NCBI RefSeq assembly: GCF_015711475.1
Contig: NZ_CP065027.1
Span: 1,674,001-1,738,000 of the forward strand
DNA: 64,000 bases
From: Actinomyces trachealis
GTDB taxonomy: Bacteria; Actinomycetota; Actinomycetes; Actinomycetales; Actinomycetaceae
Direction: 5' to 3'
The position numbers were made by a program, and so were the translations under genes. A model generated the notes under the pieces. That model had not been told where the DNA came from. It made no database searches and saw nothing but the letters and a program-made list of their open reading frames with translations. Every line of letters begins with the position of its first letter. Position 1 is the first letter of the stretch. Shown here one piece after another: positions 27,712 through 37,485 of this stretch.

Positions 27712-29331
27712 TCAGGCCTTGGAGCCGACGCCCACGAAGGATAAACCCGTCAGCGCGATCGGCTTGAAGCCTTCGAGCGTCTGGGAGTTGTAAGCGGTCG
27801 GCGTCTTGCGGTGGAAGATCGGGTAGAGCGGGACCTCCTCGGAGAGCAGGTCGAAGATCTCCTGCCACTTAGCGATCTGGGCTTCACCCTCGAGCTTGAT
27901 AGCCTCCTCAAGCATATCCTGCACCTTGGTGTAGGACTCGGAGCCCTTCCAGTGCATGCGGGTGTCGGTCCAGGTGTCACCGGCATACCACCAGCGCATG
28001 AGCAGGTCGGCGTCGTTACCGAAGACCGAGGGGTCACCGGGAGCAACGATGACGTCCCACGCACCCTCGTTGGAGTCAATGAAGGAGTAGACGTCCGAGG
28101 ACTTCTTCTCGTCGTAGTTGACCGTCACGCCAAGAGCCGCCAGGTTCTCCTTGACAATCGGGCGGACCTGACCAAACCAGCCGTGGTTGGTGCACAGCAG
28201 GTTGATCTCGGTGACACCAGCCTCGGCGAGGAGGGCCTTAGCCTTCTCAACGTCCTGACTGTAAACGACCTTGGCCTCCTTGTAGGCCGGGTGCTTCTCG
28301 TGCACGAAGGACTTGGCGGGAACGGCCAGGGTGCCCATGCCGTTCTGGCAGATCTTGTCGTAGTCCAGGGCGTACATGACAGCCTGACGCGCCTTGAGGT
28401 TGGAGAAGGTCGAGCCATTGAACATCACGAAGAGCAACGAGAAACCGGACTCCGCCGCAACCTTCACCGGCTCCTTGGCGATCGAGGTCAGGTTGGCCAC
28501 AGGCACGGCGTCGATGGCCTGGACGGTACCGGAGGTCATCGCGTTAGTACGGGTGGTATCGTCAGCCAGGATCTGCCAGGTCATGGTCTTAACCTTGGCA
28601 GGCTGGGGGCCGTTGTAGTTGTCGTTGCGCTCGAAGACGACCGTCTGGGAGCCAGCACCGTTGTCGGTCATCTTGTAGGGACCGGTACCGACGGGCATGA
28701 GGTCGAAGGCCTTGGCGTCAGCCTCAACCTTGGCCTTGGGGACGATCTTTACGACGCTGATGCGCTCGGCGACCAGGGAGTAGGGGAACTTGGTCTTGAT
28801 GGTGAGAGTCTTGTCGTCCTTCTTCTCGACCTTGTCTAGGAAGGCGATGAACTGGGCGTACAGGGACTTGTTGGCCGGGTCCACCACGCGCTCGAAGGAG
28901 AATACGACGTCCTCAACGGTGACGGGGGTACCGTCAGAGAACTTGGCGTCGTCACGCAGGGTGACCTCGTAGGTAGTGTCGTCAATCTTGGTGGGCTTTT
29001 CCTTGCCAAGGGCCGCGTAGCACTCGCGGGTGGCGGGGTGCAGCTCGGTGAGGCCCTCCATGGTGTGCCAGTTAGCAGCGACTGTGAGCGCGGCGGAGGT
29101 GGTCATCGGGTCGTAGCCGTTGGTCCCCAGCTCGTAGGAGATACCAGCGGTGATCGACCCCTCGGGCTTCATGGCCTTGTCGGCGCTTTTAGTACCGCCA
29201 GCAGTGCCGACCTTCTTGGAGTCACCTCCACCACAGGCAGCAAGGGTCGCGGTAAGACCGGCAGCAAGACCGATCGTGCCCGAGAGCTTGAAGAAGTCGC
29301 GGCGGCTGCCCGCGAGAGTCTGGATCGCCAT
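27712..29331 (-). CDS. Family 5 solute-binding lipoprotein, putative sialic-acid binding
   Basis: This 539-residue binding protein has a twin-arginine-like start SRRDFFKLSG, a hydrophobic stretch and a lipobox ending LAAC before GGGDSKK, so it is probably a lipoprotein. The body matches the dipeptide/oligopeptide binding class (SBP_bac_5), with YEVTLRDDAKFSDGTPVT and VVFSFERVVDPANK. It lies upstream of the permease genes. Substrate assignment to sialic acid follows from the nanAKE neighbours, the divergent NanR and shared operators; the family itself usually binds peptides. Confidence 0.88.
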   Translation of the reverse strand: MAIQTLAGSRRDFFKLSGTIGLAAGLTATLAACGGGDSKKVGTAGGTKSADKAMKPEGSITAGISYELGTNGYDPMTTSAALTVAANWHTMEGLTELHPATRECYAALGKEKPTKIDDTTYEVTLRDDAKFSDGTPVTVEDVVFSFERVVDPANKSLYAQFIAFLDKVEKKDDKTLTIKTKFPYSLVAERISVVKIVPKAKVEADAKAFDLMPVGTGPYKMTDNGAGSQTVVFERNDNYNGPQPAKVKTMTWQILADDTTRTNAMTSGTVQAIDAVPVANLTSIAKEPVKVAAESGFSLLFVMFNGSTFSNLKARQAVMYALDYDKICQNGMGTLAVPAKSFVHEKHPAYKEAKVVYSQDVEKAKALLAEAGVTEINLLCTNHGWFGQVRPIVKENLAALGVTVNYDEKKSSDVYSFIDSNEGAWDVIVAPGDPSVFGNDADLLMRWWYAGDTWTDTRMHWKGSESYTKVQDMLEEAIKLEGEAQIAKWQEIFDLLSEEVPLYPIFHRKTPTAYNSQTLEGFKPIALTGLSFVGVGSKA

Positions 29332-29346
29332 TGATTCTCTCCTGAA

Positions 29347-29369
29347 GTCGGACGTCTTATGTCTGACGT
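29347..29369. promoter_or_regulatory. Putative NanR operator in the divergent promoter region
   Basis: The string GTCGGACGTCTTATGTCTGACG is a degenerate version of the operator at 23213 and 27571. It sits between the divergently transcribed binding-protein gene and nanR, so one bound regulator could control both. Confidence 0.7.
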
Positions 29370-29431
29370 TGGTAGACTGACAGTAACACAGACCACCCCA
29401 AAGTCCAAAAGCAAGGAAGGACAATGTAGCC

Positions 29432-30196
29432 ATGACAATCGCAAGGCCCTCCGCCCTCAGCGTCACCATGGCCTCGCCTGCCCTTCGTAGCGCCTACCCG
29501 TCCTTGAGCCCTGCGCCAGCGACTCAGGCGACGATCACGATGCAGGCGATCAAGGACTACATCATCCGGGCGCACCTGCAGCCTGGGGACCCGTTGCCGA
29601 CCGAGTCCCAGCTGTGCGAGGACCTCGGTGTCTCCCGCTCGTCGGTGCGCGAGGCCGTGCGCACCCTAGTCGCCCTCGATATCGTTGAGGTCCGCCACGG
29701 CCACGGTACCTTCGTCGGCCAGGCCTCCATGCGCCCCATGGTGGAGTCGCTCGTCTTCAGAGGCCTGCTCAACCGAGACCAGGGCCACCAGGGCCTGCTC
29801 AACGTCGTCGAGTTGCGCGCCATGCTCGACACCGCCCTGGCGCCAGAGGTGGTCCGCGCATGGAAGGGGCACGAGGACCCTCAGATCGAGACGACGCTGG
29901 AGGAGATGGAGGAGCTGGCACACCAGGGACAGCCCTTCCCGGAGCAGGACCGAGCCCTCCACTCCCAGCTGCTGGCACGGTTGGACAACCCGCTCTACCG
30001 GCACCTGACCGATGCGCTGTGGGCGGTTCACGTCCTGCTCATTCCGCTGCTACGAGCTCCTGAGCCCAAGGACATCCTGAACACCGCTGTCTCGCACCGC
30101 CAGATGCTGCTGACTGCCCAGGCCGGGGACCTCGACTCCTACCTCGTGGCTATCAAGTCCCATTACCAGCCACTTCTGGCTTCGGTACGCCGCTGA
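29432..30196 (+). CDS. nanR: GntR/FadR-family regulator, putative NanR
   Basis: This 254-residue regulator has a winged-helix domain (PTESQLCEDLGVSRSSVREA, VRHGHGTFVGQ, about residues 40-105). An all-helical FCD ligand domain follows, with VVELRAMLDTALAPEVVRA and HSQLLARLDNPLYRHL. Three matching palindromes in front of nanA, the permease gene and this promoter region make it the likely repressor of the whole sialic-acid locus. The inducer is not known; sialic acid or ManNAc-6-P are the usual ligands of NanR-type proteins. AAGGAAGG precedes the ATG. Confidence 0.85.
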   Translation: MTIARPSALSVTMASPALRSAYPSLSPAPATQATITMQAIKDYIIRAHLQPGDPLPTESQLCEDLGVSRSSVREAVRTLVALDIVEVRHGHGTFVGQASMRPMVESLVFRGLLNRDQGHQGLLNVVELRAMLDTALAPEVVRAWKGHEDPQIETTLEEMEELAHQGQPFPEQDRALHSQLLARLDNPLYRHLTDALWAVHVLLIPLLRAPEPKDILNTAVSHRQMLLTAQAGDLDSYLVAIKSHYQPLLASVRR

Positions 30197-30239
30197 GCGG
30201 GTGGGGCCTGGGCTCCCCACCCGTCCAACCCCAGGGCGC

Positions 30240-31316
30240 CTAGAGCCCCGGGTAGGTACCGTTGTCAATGACCAGCTGCAGGTTCTCCGCAGGGTCCTGC
30301 GGCTGCAGGAGACGCTCCAGCCACGACTGACGCGCCTGCTCCAGGTCACGAGCCAGCCACGTGCAGCACACGATCTCCATGGCGTGGGTCCCACCGGGAT
30401 AGACGTGGAGCTCACAGTCACCGCCGTCACGCCAGATCTTGCTGGCCATCTCCACGACCTCGTCGCGGAACACCTCGGCAGAGGCGACTGACAGGAACAC
30501 AGCGCCCAGCCCGCTGAGGTCCGTGGCGCGCGCGGCCGCATCCGCCTCGGTCACCTCCGGGCCGCCCCGCCTGTCACCGAGCACCTGCTGCCAGGCCCAG
30601 TTGTTCCAGGACGCGGGCCAGCGCCCGTCCCACGGGTACTGGGCCGCGGAGGACGGCTGGACGGTGCCGTCAGGGCCCGCTGTCCCGGTGCGGTCGTCAA
30701 GCATCGGGTAGTCCAGGAGATAGCCCAGCGCGCGCGGTACGTCAGAGCGCCGAGCGGCGAGCGCGAGGCACATCCCCAGTCCCCCTCCTGCGCTCGGGCC
30801 GGTGACGATGATCCTGTCAGGGTCGCACCCCAGCTCCTCGGCGTGCGCACGCGCCCACTGCAACGCCGCCACACAGTCCTGCGTCGCCGTCGGCGAGGGG
30901 TGCTCGGGCGCCAGCCGGTACTCCGGGGAGACGACGACCCCTCCCCACCGTCGCATCCACGGCACGCAGCGCATGACGTCGTCGTACCGGTTCCCCACGA
31001 CCCGGCCCCCGCCGTGCAACGACAGGAACAACGGCGCGCCCGTCCCCTCCTGCCCGCAGCAGGCCGACGGGTCCTGGCTCAGGCTGACGACGGCCACCGT
31101 CATCGCCGACCCGTCCTCACGTCCGATCTCGCGCTCGGCGATGACCAGGTCCGGGTGCTGGTCCACCAGCCACTGCCTCGTGGCCTCGGCAGGCTTGCGC
31201 CACTGGGGCAGGGTCTCGTCATTGAGAGGCAGGTCGAGACCTGCCGCGTCCAGCGCGTCCAGGACCACCTGGGTGTGCGGGTCATAGGCAGGGCGGGCAG
31301 GGGGAAGAGGTGACAT
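30240..31316 (-). CDS. Alpha/beta-hydrolase, hormone-sensitive-lipase-type esterase
   Basis: This 358-residue hydrolase has the oxyanion-hole motif LSLHGGGRVVG and nucleophile elbow ITGPSAGGGLGM-like (VTGPSAGGGLGM), with a plausible catalytic His in YPGGTHAMEI. These are HSL-family marks. It converges on nanR. Its place beside the nan cluster could mean it removes O-acetyl groups from sialic acid, but that is speculation; many HSL esterases have unrelated substrates. Confidence 0.8.
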   Translation of the reverse strand: MSPLPPARPAYDPHTQVVLDALDAAGLDLPLNDETLPQWRKPAEATRQWLVDQHPDLVIAEREIGREDGSAMTVAVVSLSQDPSACCGQEGTGAPLFLSLHGGGRVVGNRYDDVMRCVPWMRRWGGVVVSPEYRLAPEHPSPTATQDCVAALQWARAHAEELGCDPDRIIVTGPSAGGGLGMCLALAARRSDVPRALGYLLDYPMLDDRTGTAGPDGTVQPSSAAQYPWDGRWPASWNNWAWQQVLGDRRGGPEVTEADAAARATDLSGLGAVFLSVASAEVFRDEVVEMASKIWRDGGDCELHVYPGGTHAMEIVCCTWLARDLEQARQSWLERLLQPQDPAENLQLVIDNGTYPGL

Positions 31317-31552
31317 TACTGTTCCTTCAGTAGGATGGCGGCCGCCAGGTCGCAGGCGTCGTGCCCCAGGCTGCGCGCCTCCCCACGGTGGGAGCGCGCA
31401 GCGGGCGTCTGGAGGCCACCCGGCGTGTTCATCCCATCCTAGGAGGGTCTTCTCGCACGTCCTACGGCCAGTCCCCTGGTGCCGCTACTTCGTCGGCTGG
31501 TGAGTCGGCTCTTGCGAGGGGCGGATCGGACGGCATCGATGCCTGGTGAGTG

Positions 31553-32464
31553 AGCCCGCTGCCTAAAGCGGGCGTCGGCGTGGCTGCTATCCCCCACCCG
31601 GTGATAGGTGGCGCCAGCTTGGCCATGCTCGCTTCCGTGGCGGTGGGCGGCATCCAGACTCTGACTAAGGTGGACATGAAGGACAACCGCAACGCGGTGA
31701 TCGTCTCCACCTCGATCGCCTTGGCGCTGCTGGTGTCTTTCAAGCCGGAGATCTCCGCCGACATGCCCTTCTGGCTCCAGATCCTCTTCGGATCCGGCGT
31801 GACGATCGGTTCGCTGACCGCCATCGTCCTGAACCTGCTGTTCTTCCACCTGGGCCACCAGCACGGCGATGACGTCGCTGTGGTGGTGGGCCGCTCCGTG
31901 GGCCTGGAGCAGCTGAACCAGATAAGCCTGGAGGAATTCGTATCCGCGCTGGCGCCACTGTTCACTGGCGCCGTCTAGCCGGTGGAGCGGGCCGGGGAGC
32001 AGTACCCCTTCGCCTCCACCAGCGAGCTTCGCTAAGCAATTGAGGACTCAGTGCTGTCCGCGTCCACAAGGAACAGGAAGCGCTGATCGGCGGTTATCGA
32101 GACATCGCGGAGTTGCTGGCGCCCTCCAGCACGGACGACCAGGCAGAGATTGACACCGACTCACTGGCCCTTGGTGAACTCAACGACGCCGAGACCGCCG
32201 AGCTGAAGGCACTGTCTGACGCCTACCGGGAGAAGTTTTCCCGCCCACTGGTCATGTGCATGCAGCGCGTGGCAGGCCGTTCCCAACTGATCGCCCGTGG
32301 CTGGCATGCGGGAGTCCTCTCCTCCCGCGCGCGAGTGGTGTGGCCCTAGGCGATGTCATTGACATCGCTGACGAACGCGCGGCAGAAACTAGTTTGACCA
32401 GGTGGTGGCGGACGCCAGCCCAATCCGTACGGCCTGGGCCCGTAAGTTCGAGCAGCTCGGCTGA
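31553..32464 (+). pseudogene. Remnant of a xanthine/uracil permease fused to OHCU decarboxylase
   Basis: The first part (31553-31940) encodes the last membrane segments of an NCS2 purine permease: IPHPVIGGASLAMLASVAVG, VIVSTSIALALLVSF and IVLNLLFFHLG. It runs straight into QISLEEFVSALAPLFTGAV, the start of 2-oxo-4-hydroxy-4-carboxy-5-ureidoimidazoline decarboxylase. TAG stands where a Trp is expected; PVERAGEQYPFAS follows, with another stop. In a second frame come EQEALIGGYRDIAELLAP, AYREKFSRPLVMCMQRVA and, shifted again, ALGDVIDIADERAAE and ARKFEQLG. Several stops and shifts make it clearly dead. The intact protein would have coupled purine uptake with uric-acid breakdown. Confidence 0.75.
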
Positions 32465-32596
32465 GCTACGAACCATCCGCAGCATGCGGCCAAGATGCCC
32501 CACCAACTGCTTGACGCGGGACACCGTCATCACCCTTGCTGGTGGTGGCGGGGACCTTATTGGCGTTCTACAGGGACTCGGTTGCTGCTTTCGTCT

Positions 32597-32746
32597 CGGC
32601 TCGGCGAGAACCGGTTCGGCGGCGCTTCGATCATCCATGACGGTACGAACACGGGTCGCTGGGCTCAGCTTGAGACCTACGGTGGGAAGCTCATCGAGAA
32701 CATTGTTCAAGCCGTCGCCCGTGACCTCCTAGATCAGCGGGGGTAG
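32597..32746 (+). pseudogene. C-terminal remnant of a phage family A DNA polymerase
   Basis: The frame reads GENRFGGASIIHDGTNTG, then WAQLETYGGKLIENIVQAVA and RDLLDQRG before a stop. ETYGGKLxENIVQAxARD is the characteristic ending of phage-encoded PolA-type polymerases. No other polymerase motif survives upstream. It indicates a deleted prophage. Confidence 0.7.
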
Positions 32747-32822
32747 AAGTCCGCTCATCATCAGGGACCTCGACGCCTACCTCCAGCAACCCCACCCCAC
32801 CGGCGCACCCACACTCAACTCT

Positions 32823-33095
32823 GAAGAGCCCGTTTGTGAAGAGCCAGTGAACGCTCGACCATGAGCGGCGCCCACCTGCGATGCTCAAAAATATACCGGC
32901 CCTGGCCCAGAAGGGCGGAACCGGTCATGTTGCTCCCAACCCTACGACACCGACGGGCGACCTCTCCTGCTGAGCACTTCCAGGTGGGTCGGCAGTGGGG
33001 TGAGGGCCCTGGGCTCAGCCGTCGTGTCCATGTTCTGCCGCCACGTTACTGACCCCACCTACACCCTCGTTCATGAAGAGCCCCTTTGGCTCTTC
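32823..33095. repeat. Cluster of ISL3-like terminal motifs
   Basis: GAAGAGCC occurs at 32823-32830, 32838-32845 and 33075-33082, and its complement GGCTCTTC at 33088-33095. The same motif closes the ISL3 element at 34557-34564. The stretch between them has no credible gene. It looks like the leftover ends of several insertion or deletion events of the same IS type. Confidence 0.6.
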
Positions 33096-34564
33096 CCAAT
33101 CGGGGGTGTGGTGGTGTGGGCTGGGTGTGGTGTGTTGGTGCGTGGGTGGGTGTCGGGGTCTTCCGATGATGGGAGTTCTGACACACTCACCGGGAAGGCC
33201 TCGACGTGCCTGACGCTACCTTTACTGCGCCTGGCCTGACTACTTTCGCTGGCTTGGACGATCTCGGTCTTGAGGTCACCGGGCAGTGTGTTGAGGCCGA
33301 GCGTGCGGTGCTGGCCTGCCGGGTTCTTGAGCCTGATGACTGGTGTCGGCGGTGCGGCTGTCAGGGGGGTACGCGTGAGGCGGTGACCCGGCGCCTGGCG
33401 CACGTGCCCCTGGGGTGGCGCCCCACCACGCTGGTGGTGCGGGCGGGGCAGGTAGCGCTGCACGGGTTGCGGCCACGTGTGGCGCCAGAGCACGCAGGCG
33501 GCGGCCCAGCCGGGCTCGAAGATCTCCCGGGCTCGCCTGAGGTGGGCCCTGAGCGGGATCGTGGTGCAGCACCTGTCCATGGCCCGGGTGGCCCAGGGCC
33601 TTGGTGTCTGGTGGAGCACGGCCAACGAGGCGGTCCTGGCCGAGGGGATGCGGCTGCTGGTCAACGACCCCTCACGCCTTGAGGGCGTGAGGGTCATCGG
33701 GGTCGATGATTGCCCCGCGCGCTACGCTCTCTAGCGGGAGGTGCCCCCTGTTGTGTGGCGCCACACGCTCAAGGGGGCGGCAAGGTACGTCACGGTGGTC
33801 ATCGACCTGACCCCTCTCAGGGACGGCACGGGCCCGGCTCGTCTGCTTGACATGGTGCCCGCACGCTCCAAGCAGGTGCTCAAGGCCTGGCTGGCTGCGC
33901 GCCCCAGGCTTGGAGGCAGGGCATTGAGGTGGTCGCCATGGACGGCTTCACCGGGTGCCAGGACCGCCGCCAGCCAGGAGCTGGCCGACGCGAGGGCGGT
34001 GCCCGACCCCTTCCACGTGGTGCGCCTGGCCGGTGACGCGCTCGATGGGTGCCGTCGGCGTATCCAGCAGCAGCTGCACGGGCGGCCAGGGGCGCGCTGG
34101 TGACCCCCTGCACACCGGCGCGCCGGATGCTGCACACCGGCCCGACCTGCTCACCGGCAAGCAGCGCGCCCGCCTGAAGGAACTGTTCGCGAACGATGAG
34201 CACACCCTGGTCGAGGTGACCTGGTGGATCTACCAGAAGATGGTGGCCGCCTACCGCCATCGTGACAGGGCCCAGGGCAAGATCCTCATGCAAGAGCTGA
34301 TCACCAGCACCGCCTGCGGCGTGCCACCAGAGCTGAGCGAGGTCACCACCCTGGGGCGCACGCTGCACACACGCGCCACCGACGTACTGGCCTACTTCGA
34401 CCACCCCCGCACCTCCAACGGACCCACCCAAGGCGCTCAACGGCCACCTGGAACACCTACGCGACACCGCACCAGGCTTTCGCAACCTCACCAACTACAC
34501 CACCCACTCACTACTAGAAGCCGACAGGTTCCGCCCCCTGCTACACCCTGGATCATGAAGAGCC
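33088..34564 (+). mobile_element. ISL3-family insertion sequence, degenerate
   Basis: The element of about 1.48 kb is bounded by GGCTCTTC at the left and its complement GAAGAGCC at the right. It holds a frameshifted ISL3 transposase. No target-site duplication is visible: flanks GCCCCTTT and ACCAAAGT differ. This fits a rearrangement or deletion at its left side. Its right end cuts into lanB. Confidence 0.8.
33206..34545 (+). pseudogene. ISL3-family transposase, frameshifted
   Basis: Transposase segments are spread over several frames. They are an N-terminal zinc-finger-like CRRCGCQGG, EGVRVIGVDDCPARYAL ending at TAG, VVWRHTLKGAARYVTVVIDL, ADARAVPDPFHVVRLAGDAL and ARLKELFANDEHTLVEVTW. VLAYFDHPRTSNGPT is last, just before a further shift. 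These are hallmarks of the DDE ISL3 transposase. At least four frame changes or stops make it inactive. Confidence 0.85.
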
Positions 34565-36144
34565 ACCAAAGTTCTAGCAACCCCGGATAACAAGTCTTGG
34601 TTTACCAAACCGGGAGGGTGAATATTCGCAATCTTTTGGTGTTTCTCGTCAAAACAATACATTCTGTCACCCGTTTCGAACAACGAGATATCGGAGAGAT
34701 TGACGGGTGAAACATCTTGAGCGCGGTGAGGAAGAAACCCTAGAGATAATGCAGCACCAGATACTGACAAGTTTCCACTAAGGAAGTCGGGCTTGGGGGA
34801 ATTGTACCTGTACAGGAGAGGCAGCCTCTCAGCGTCCTCCAAATCAGATGCTTCGCTTACAATTATCTGATGGTTCTGTTTCATGTTCGAAGAGAGCTCA
34901 GCAAACCGAGCCATAGCACGTCCGGCAAAGGGAATAGTTCCTATGTCATCGAACACAAACTGTGCAGTAGACTCTCCTGATTGAGAGGTGGTGACTTCGA
35001 CCTTCAATATCATATCATACGATGAGGCGAATTCAATCGCAGGCCAGTTCTCTACTATACGAGTGGCGTAGCTGCTCAGGTCTATACTGGTTTCGCCCGG
35101 ATTCGCAACCAGAATTTCGGACAGGAGTTCGTTTGTTAATTCAAATCTGGCTTGACCTTGTTCAGTAAGACCTTGTTCAGTAAGCTCGAGGTTTCCAGTC
35201 TCAAGAGGCGGGAGAGTAGCAATACCGTCATAGTTATCAATAATCCGATTTGCAGGAAAGCGAAAATTTCCATAGCGAGAGATAAAATCTTGGGTGAAAG
35301 ACTCGATATTTTGGTTCTGAGCAGAAAACGAAAATAGTCTCCCCATCAGTTCGATCGCCTTTGCGGCATCATCAATCAAACTTCCTGGAAGAGTGCCGCT
35401 GAATTCTCCAAGTGAAAACAGTTGCACAGTTGATGTAATACTTCCAGAAGATTCCTTTTCTTCTTTCCAGCCACTGATCTTATATGATGGTGGAAACGCT
35501 AAGAGTATCTCCGCTGAGATTAGGCCATCGATGAAGCTGTCAAGACCACCGTCGGCACCGAACACTTCCTCCAGTTTTGAGGCGATTAACTCGCGACTAA
35601 CTGTGCGACCTTCGGTTATTTGTTTTACAGCTTCCACAGCCGCACTGAATCGGACGGAAATAGTCTCCTGATTTTTTGATGGCGATGGAATATATACTCG
35701 CTCACCTGAAACATAGGCAGACTGGTTAAAAGTATATAACTGTTCCTCTTCGCGATGCTCTTCTGCTACACGTTCCAGGACCTGCTTCTGATCCAAAACT
35801 AGGTCAAGGCTATTAGGACTCCACTTAAGATCCCCAAGCACTCCAACGGTTGCGTAGGTTGAGAAGGGAGTTGCTCTGGTCGTGAGCCTCGAAAGGTATT
35901 TCAACGCACTTCGGTTGACCTTTGACACTTTTGTTTCATCAGCGAATGCGCCATCAGAAATGGTTTTCGTGATGGCGTCGTAAAATGCAGGCGCGGAACT
36001 AGCAAGGACCGAACTAAGACTTGGATTCGATAGAACAGTGTCAGTGAACGCCGTCAACGGAGTGTCACAGCCGCTTGGGAACTTATCTACAGGAAGTGCA
36101 GCTATCCTCACATATGGTCGTCCAAGCAAATTGTAATTAGGCAC
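34495..36144 (-). pseudogene. lanB: Truncated lantibiotic dehydratase LanB (N-terminal part)
   Basis: The 549-codon frame starts with GTG at 36144 and shows the LanB N-terminal fold (YNLLGRPYVRIAALPVDKFP; KYLSRLTTRATPFSTYATVG, the conserved Arg-rich TPF segment). LanB enzymes glutamylate and dehydrate Ser/Thr of the precursor and are normally about 1,000 residues. Here only about 527 native residues remain. The last 22 codons, from ALHDPG on, are read from the ISL3 end, and the glutamate-elimination domain is gone. The start overlaps the lanG stop, so it ended a lanAFEGB operon. The lower GC than the surroundings points to horizontal acquisition. Confidence 0.9.
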
Positions 36145-36759
36145 GTTTCACCGACCTTAATAGAAGCCATACGCTCAAGGTGCTTAGGAGAAGTCCGGCA
36201 GGAATTACGTAGGCCGGAAAGTGACTCCATTCAAAATCCAAGTAGTTGGAATGAGAGCATACAGGAACGGTGAGTTTTCAAACATGCCTGTGCTGATCGG
36301 AAGGCCGACTACAACGAAAAAGATGATAATAATCCAGGAGACCATTGAGCTAGCCCAAAGCCGAAGCACAAAACAGGCCAGAGTTAGGACGGCTGATGTG
36401 AAAATAAGAACTAAGGCAGCATTAACCGAAAGCGGCTCATTAACAAGCAGACCGACAGCAATGACGTAAAGTACGCTCAGACAGAGGTTAACTACTTGTG
36501 CAAGGAGCAGAGACTTAGCGATAAAACGGAGCATAGCCTGATTATGAATACTGAAAGACGCATACGAGGAGGAGACCCTAGCATGCGACAAAGCGAGACC
36601 GGCCGTGGCGATTGGAAGCACTATTAGTAACGCCGATTGAGCTACAGCAATTGTGTTTCCGTATCGCAGGAACAACAGTGGAAGAAACAGCGCGCCAATA
36701 TAGGCGATGGACGACCAATGAATGAGTGCGATTCGCTCGATAGAGCATAAATTCTTCAC
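36137..36759 (-). pseudogene. lanG: Lantibiotic immunity ABC permease LanG, frameshifted
   Basis: Starting with GTG at 36757-36759 (overlapping the lanE stop as GTGA), the frame gives five membrane segments, for example IAVAQSALLIVLPIATAGLA and MVSWIIIIFFVVVGLPIS. It then ends early at ALIPTTWILNGVTFRPT. In the neighbouring frame the expected continuation is present: YLDFEWSHFPAYVIPAG, a final membrane helix LLLSTLSVWLLLR and SVKRA, stopping at 36137. A single-base indel near 36240-36260 therefore broke a protein of about 207 residues. The full protein would be a six-helix LanE/LanG-type permease pumping lantibiotic off the membrane. Confidence 0.85.
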
Positions 36760-37481
36760 TTTTTTCCTGCTCCTTTACTTCGAAGCCTACTCACAAGAGC
36801 ATAGGTAGCGATTAGGATTGCAAGCGGGATAAACATGGAGAGACTAAGGTATGATTGTCCTTGCATCCCTGCTAACGAGATTGCGGTGCCATTGAGGTTT
36901 AGTCCTACTGACCGCAGAGCGTTTGATATAAATGGAGTAGCAATTTCGGATAGGCTCCCAGGTAGTACTATCCATAGATATAGCAGAGCACCTGAAACTA
37001 TCGCGGCAGTCTGGGGGTTTGAGAGGCTCTCTAATATCGAGTAGATCAGCGAAATGGATATACTCTGAAGAGCAAGAAGGCAGAGCAGGGTTGTTAGACC
37101 TGAGTGCATCTTCGAACCAGAGAGCATCATTATCACGTCGAAGGACAGCACGCTAAATAGGTTCAAAAGAATTGTTATTAACGTTCAACAGATAGTGCGA
37201 AGAACGCAAGGAAACCAGGCAAAGTACACCTGCCTAGGTAAACCACCGTAGTGAATCTTGGAGACTCTTGCATCAAGCGCGAAGAGTAGGGCTAGCGAAA
37301 TCAGCGGCTGTGTGCCCGTAAAGAAGAAGCTGTATCCTCCTGTTATTTGGGTTCCGTTTGCCTCGTTTGAAATCCATGCGCCCAGAAGCAGGGAGACCCC
37401 CGAGCCTAAAGCAGCCGTGAGAAAATACCAGACATTCCAATAGTAGGCAACCAAAGCACGAATAGCAGAAGTGGTTGTCAC
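36756..37481 (-). pseudogene. lanE: Lantibiotic immunity ABC permease LanE, interrupted by in-frame TGA
   Basis: One continuous frame of 242 codons, the normal size for LanE, is cut at codon 99 by TGA (37185-37187): VLRTIC, stop, TLITILLNLFSVLSFDV. Both halves are membrane protein in the same frame, with six hydrophobic segments overall (for example WYFLTAALGSGVSLLLG, TLLCLLALQSISISLIYSI, MFIPLAILIATYALV). A change of TGG or CGA to TGA is the simplest cause. The GTG start lies 4 bp after lanF ends. Restart at the TTG at 37166 is possible but would lack two helices. Confidence 0.85.
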
Positions 37482-37485
37482 GGCT

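Noticed and set aside
36205..37481. Treating the two LanE halves as two separate small permeases
   Set aside because: They share one frame broken by a single TGA, and the sum equals the normal length of one six-helix permease.
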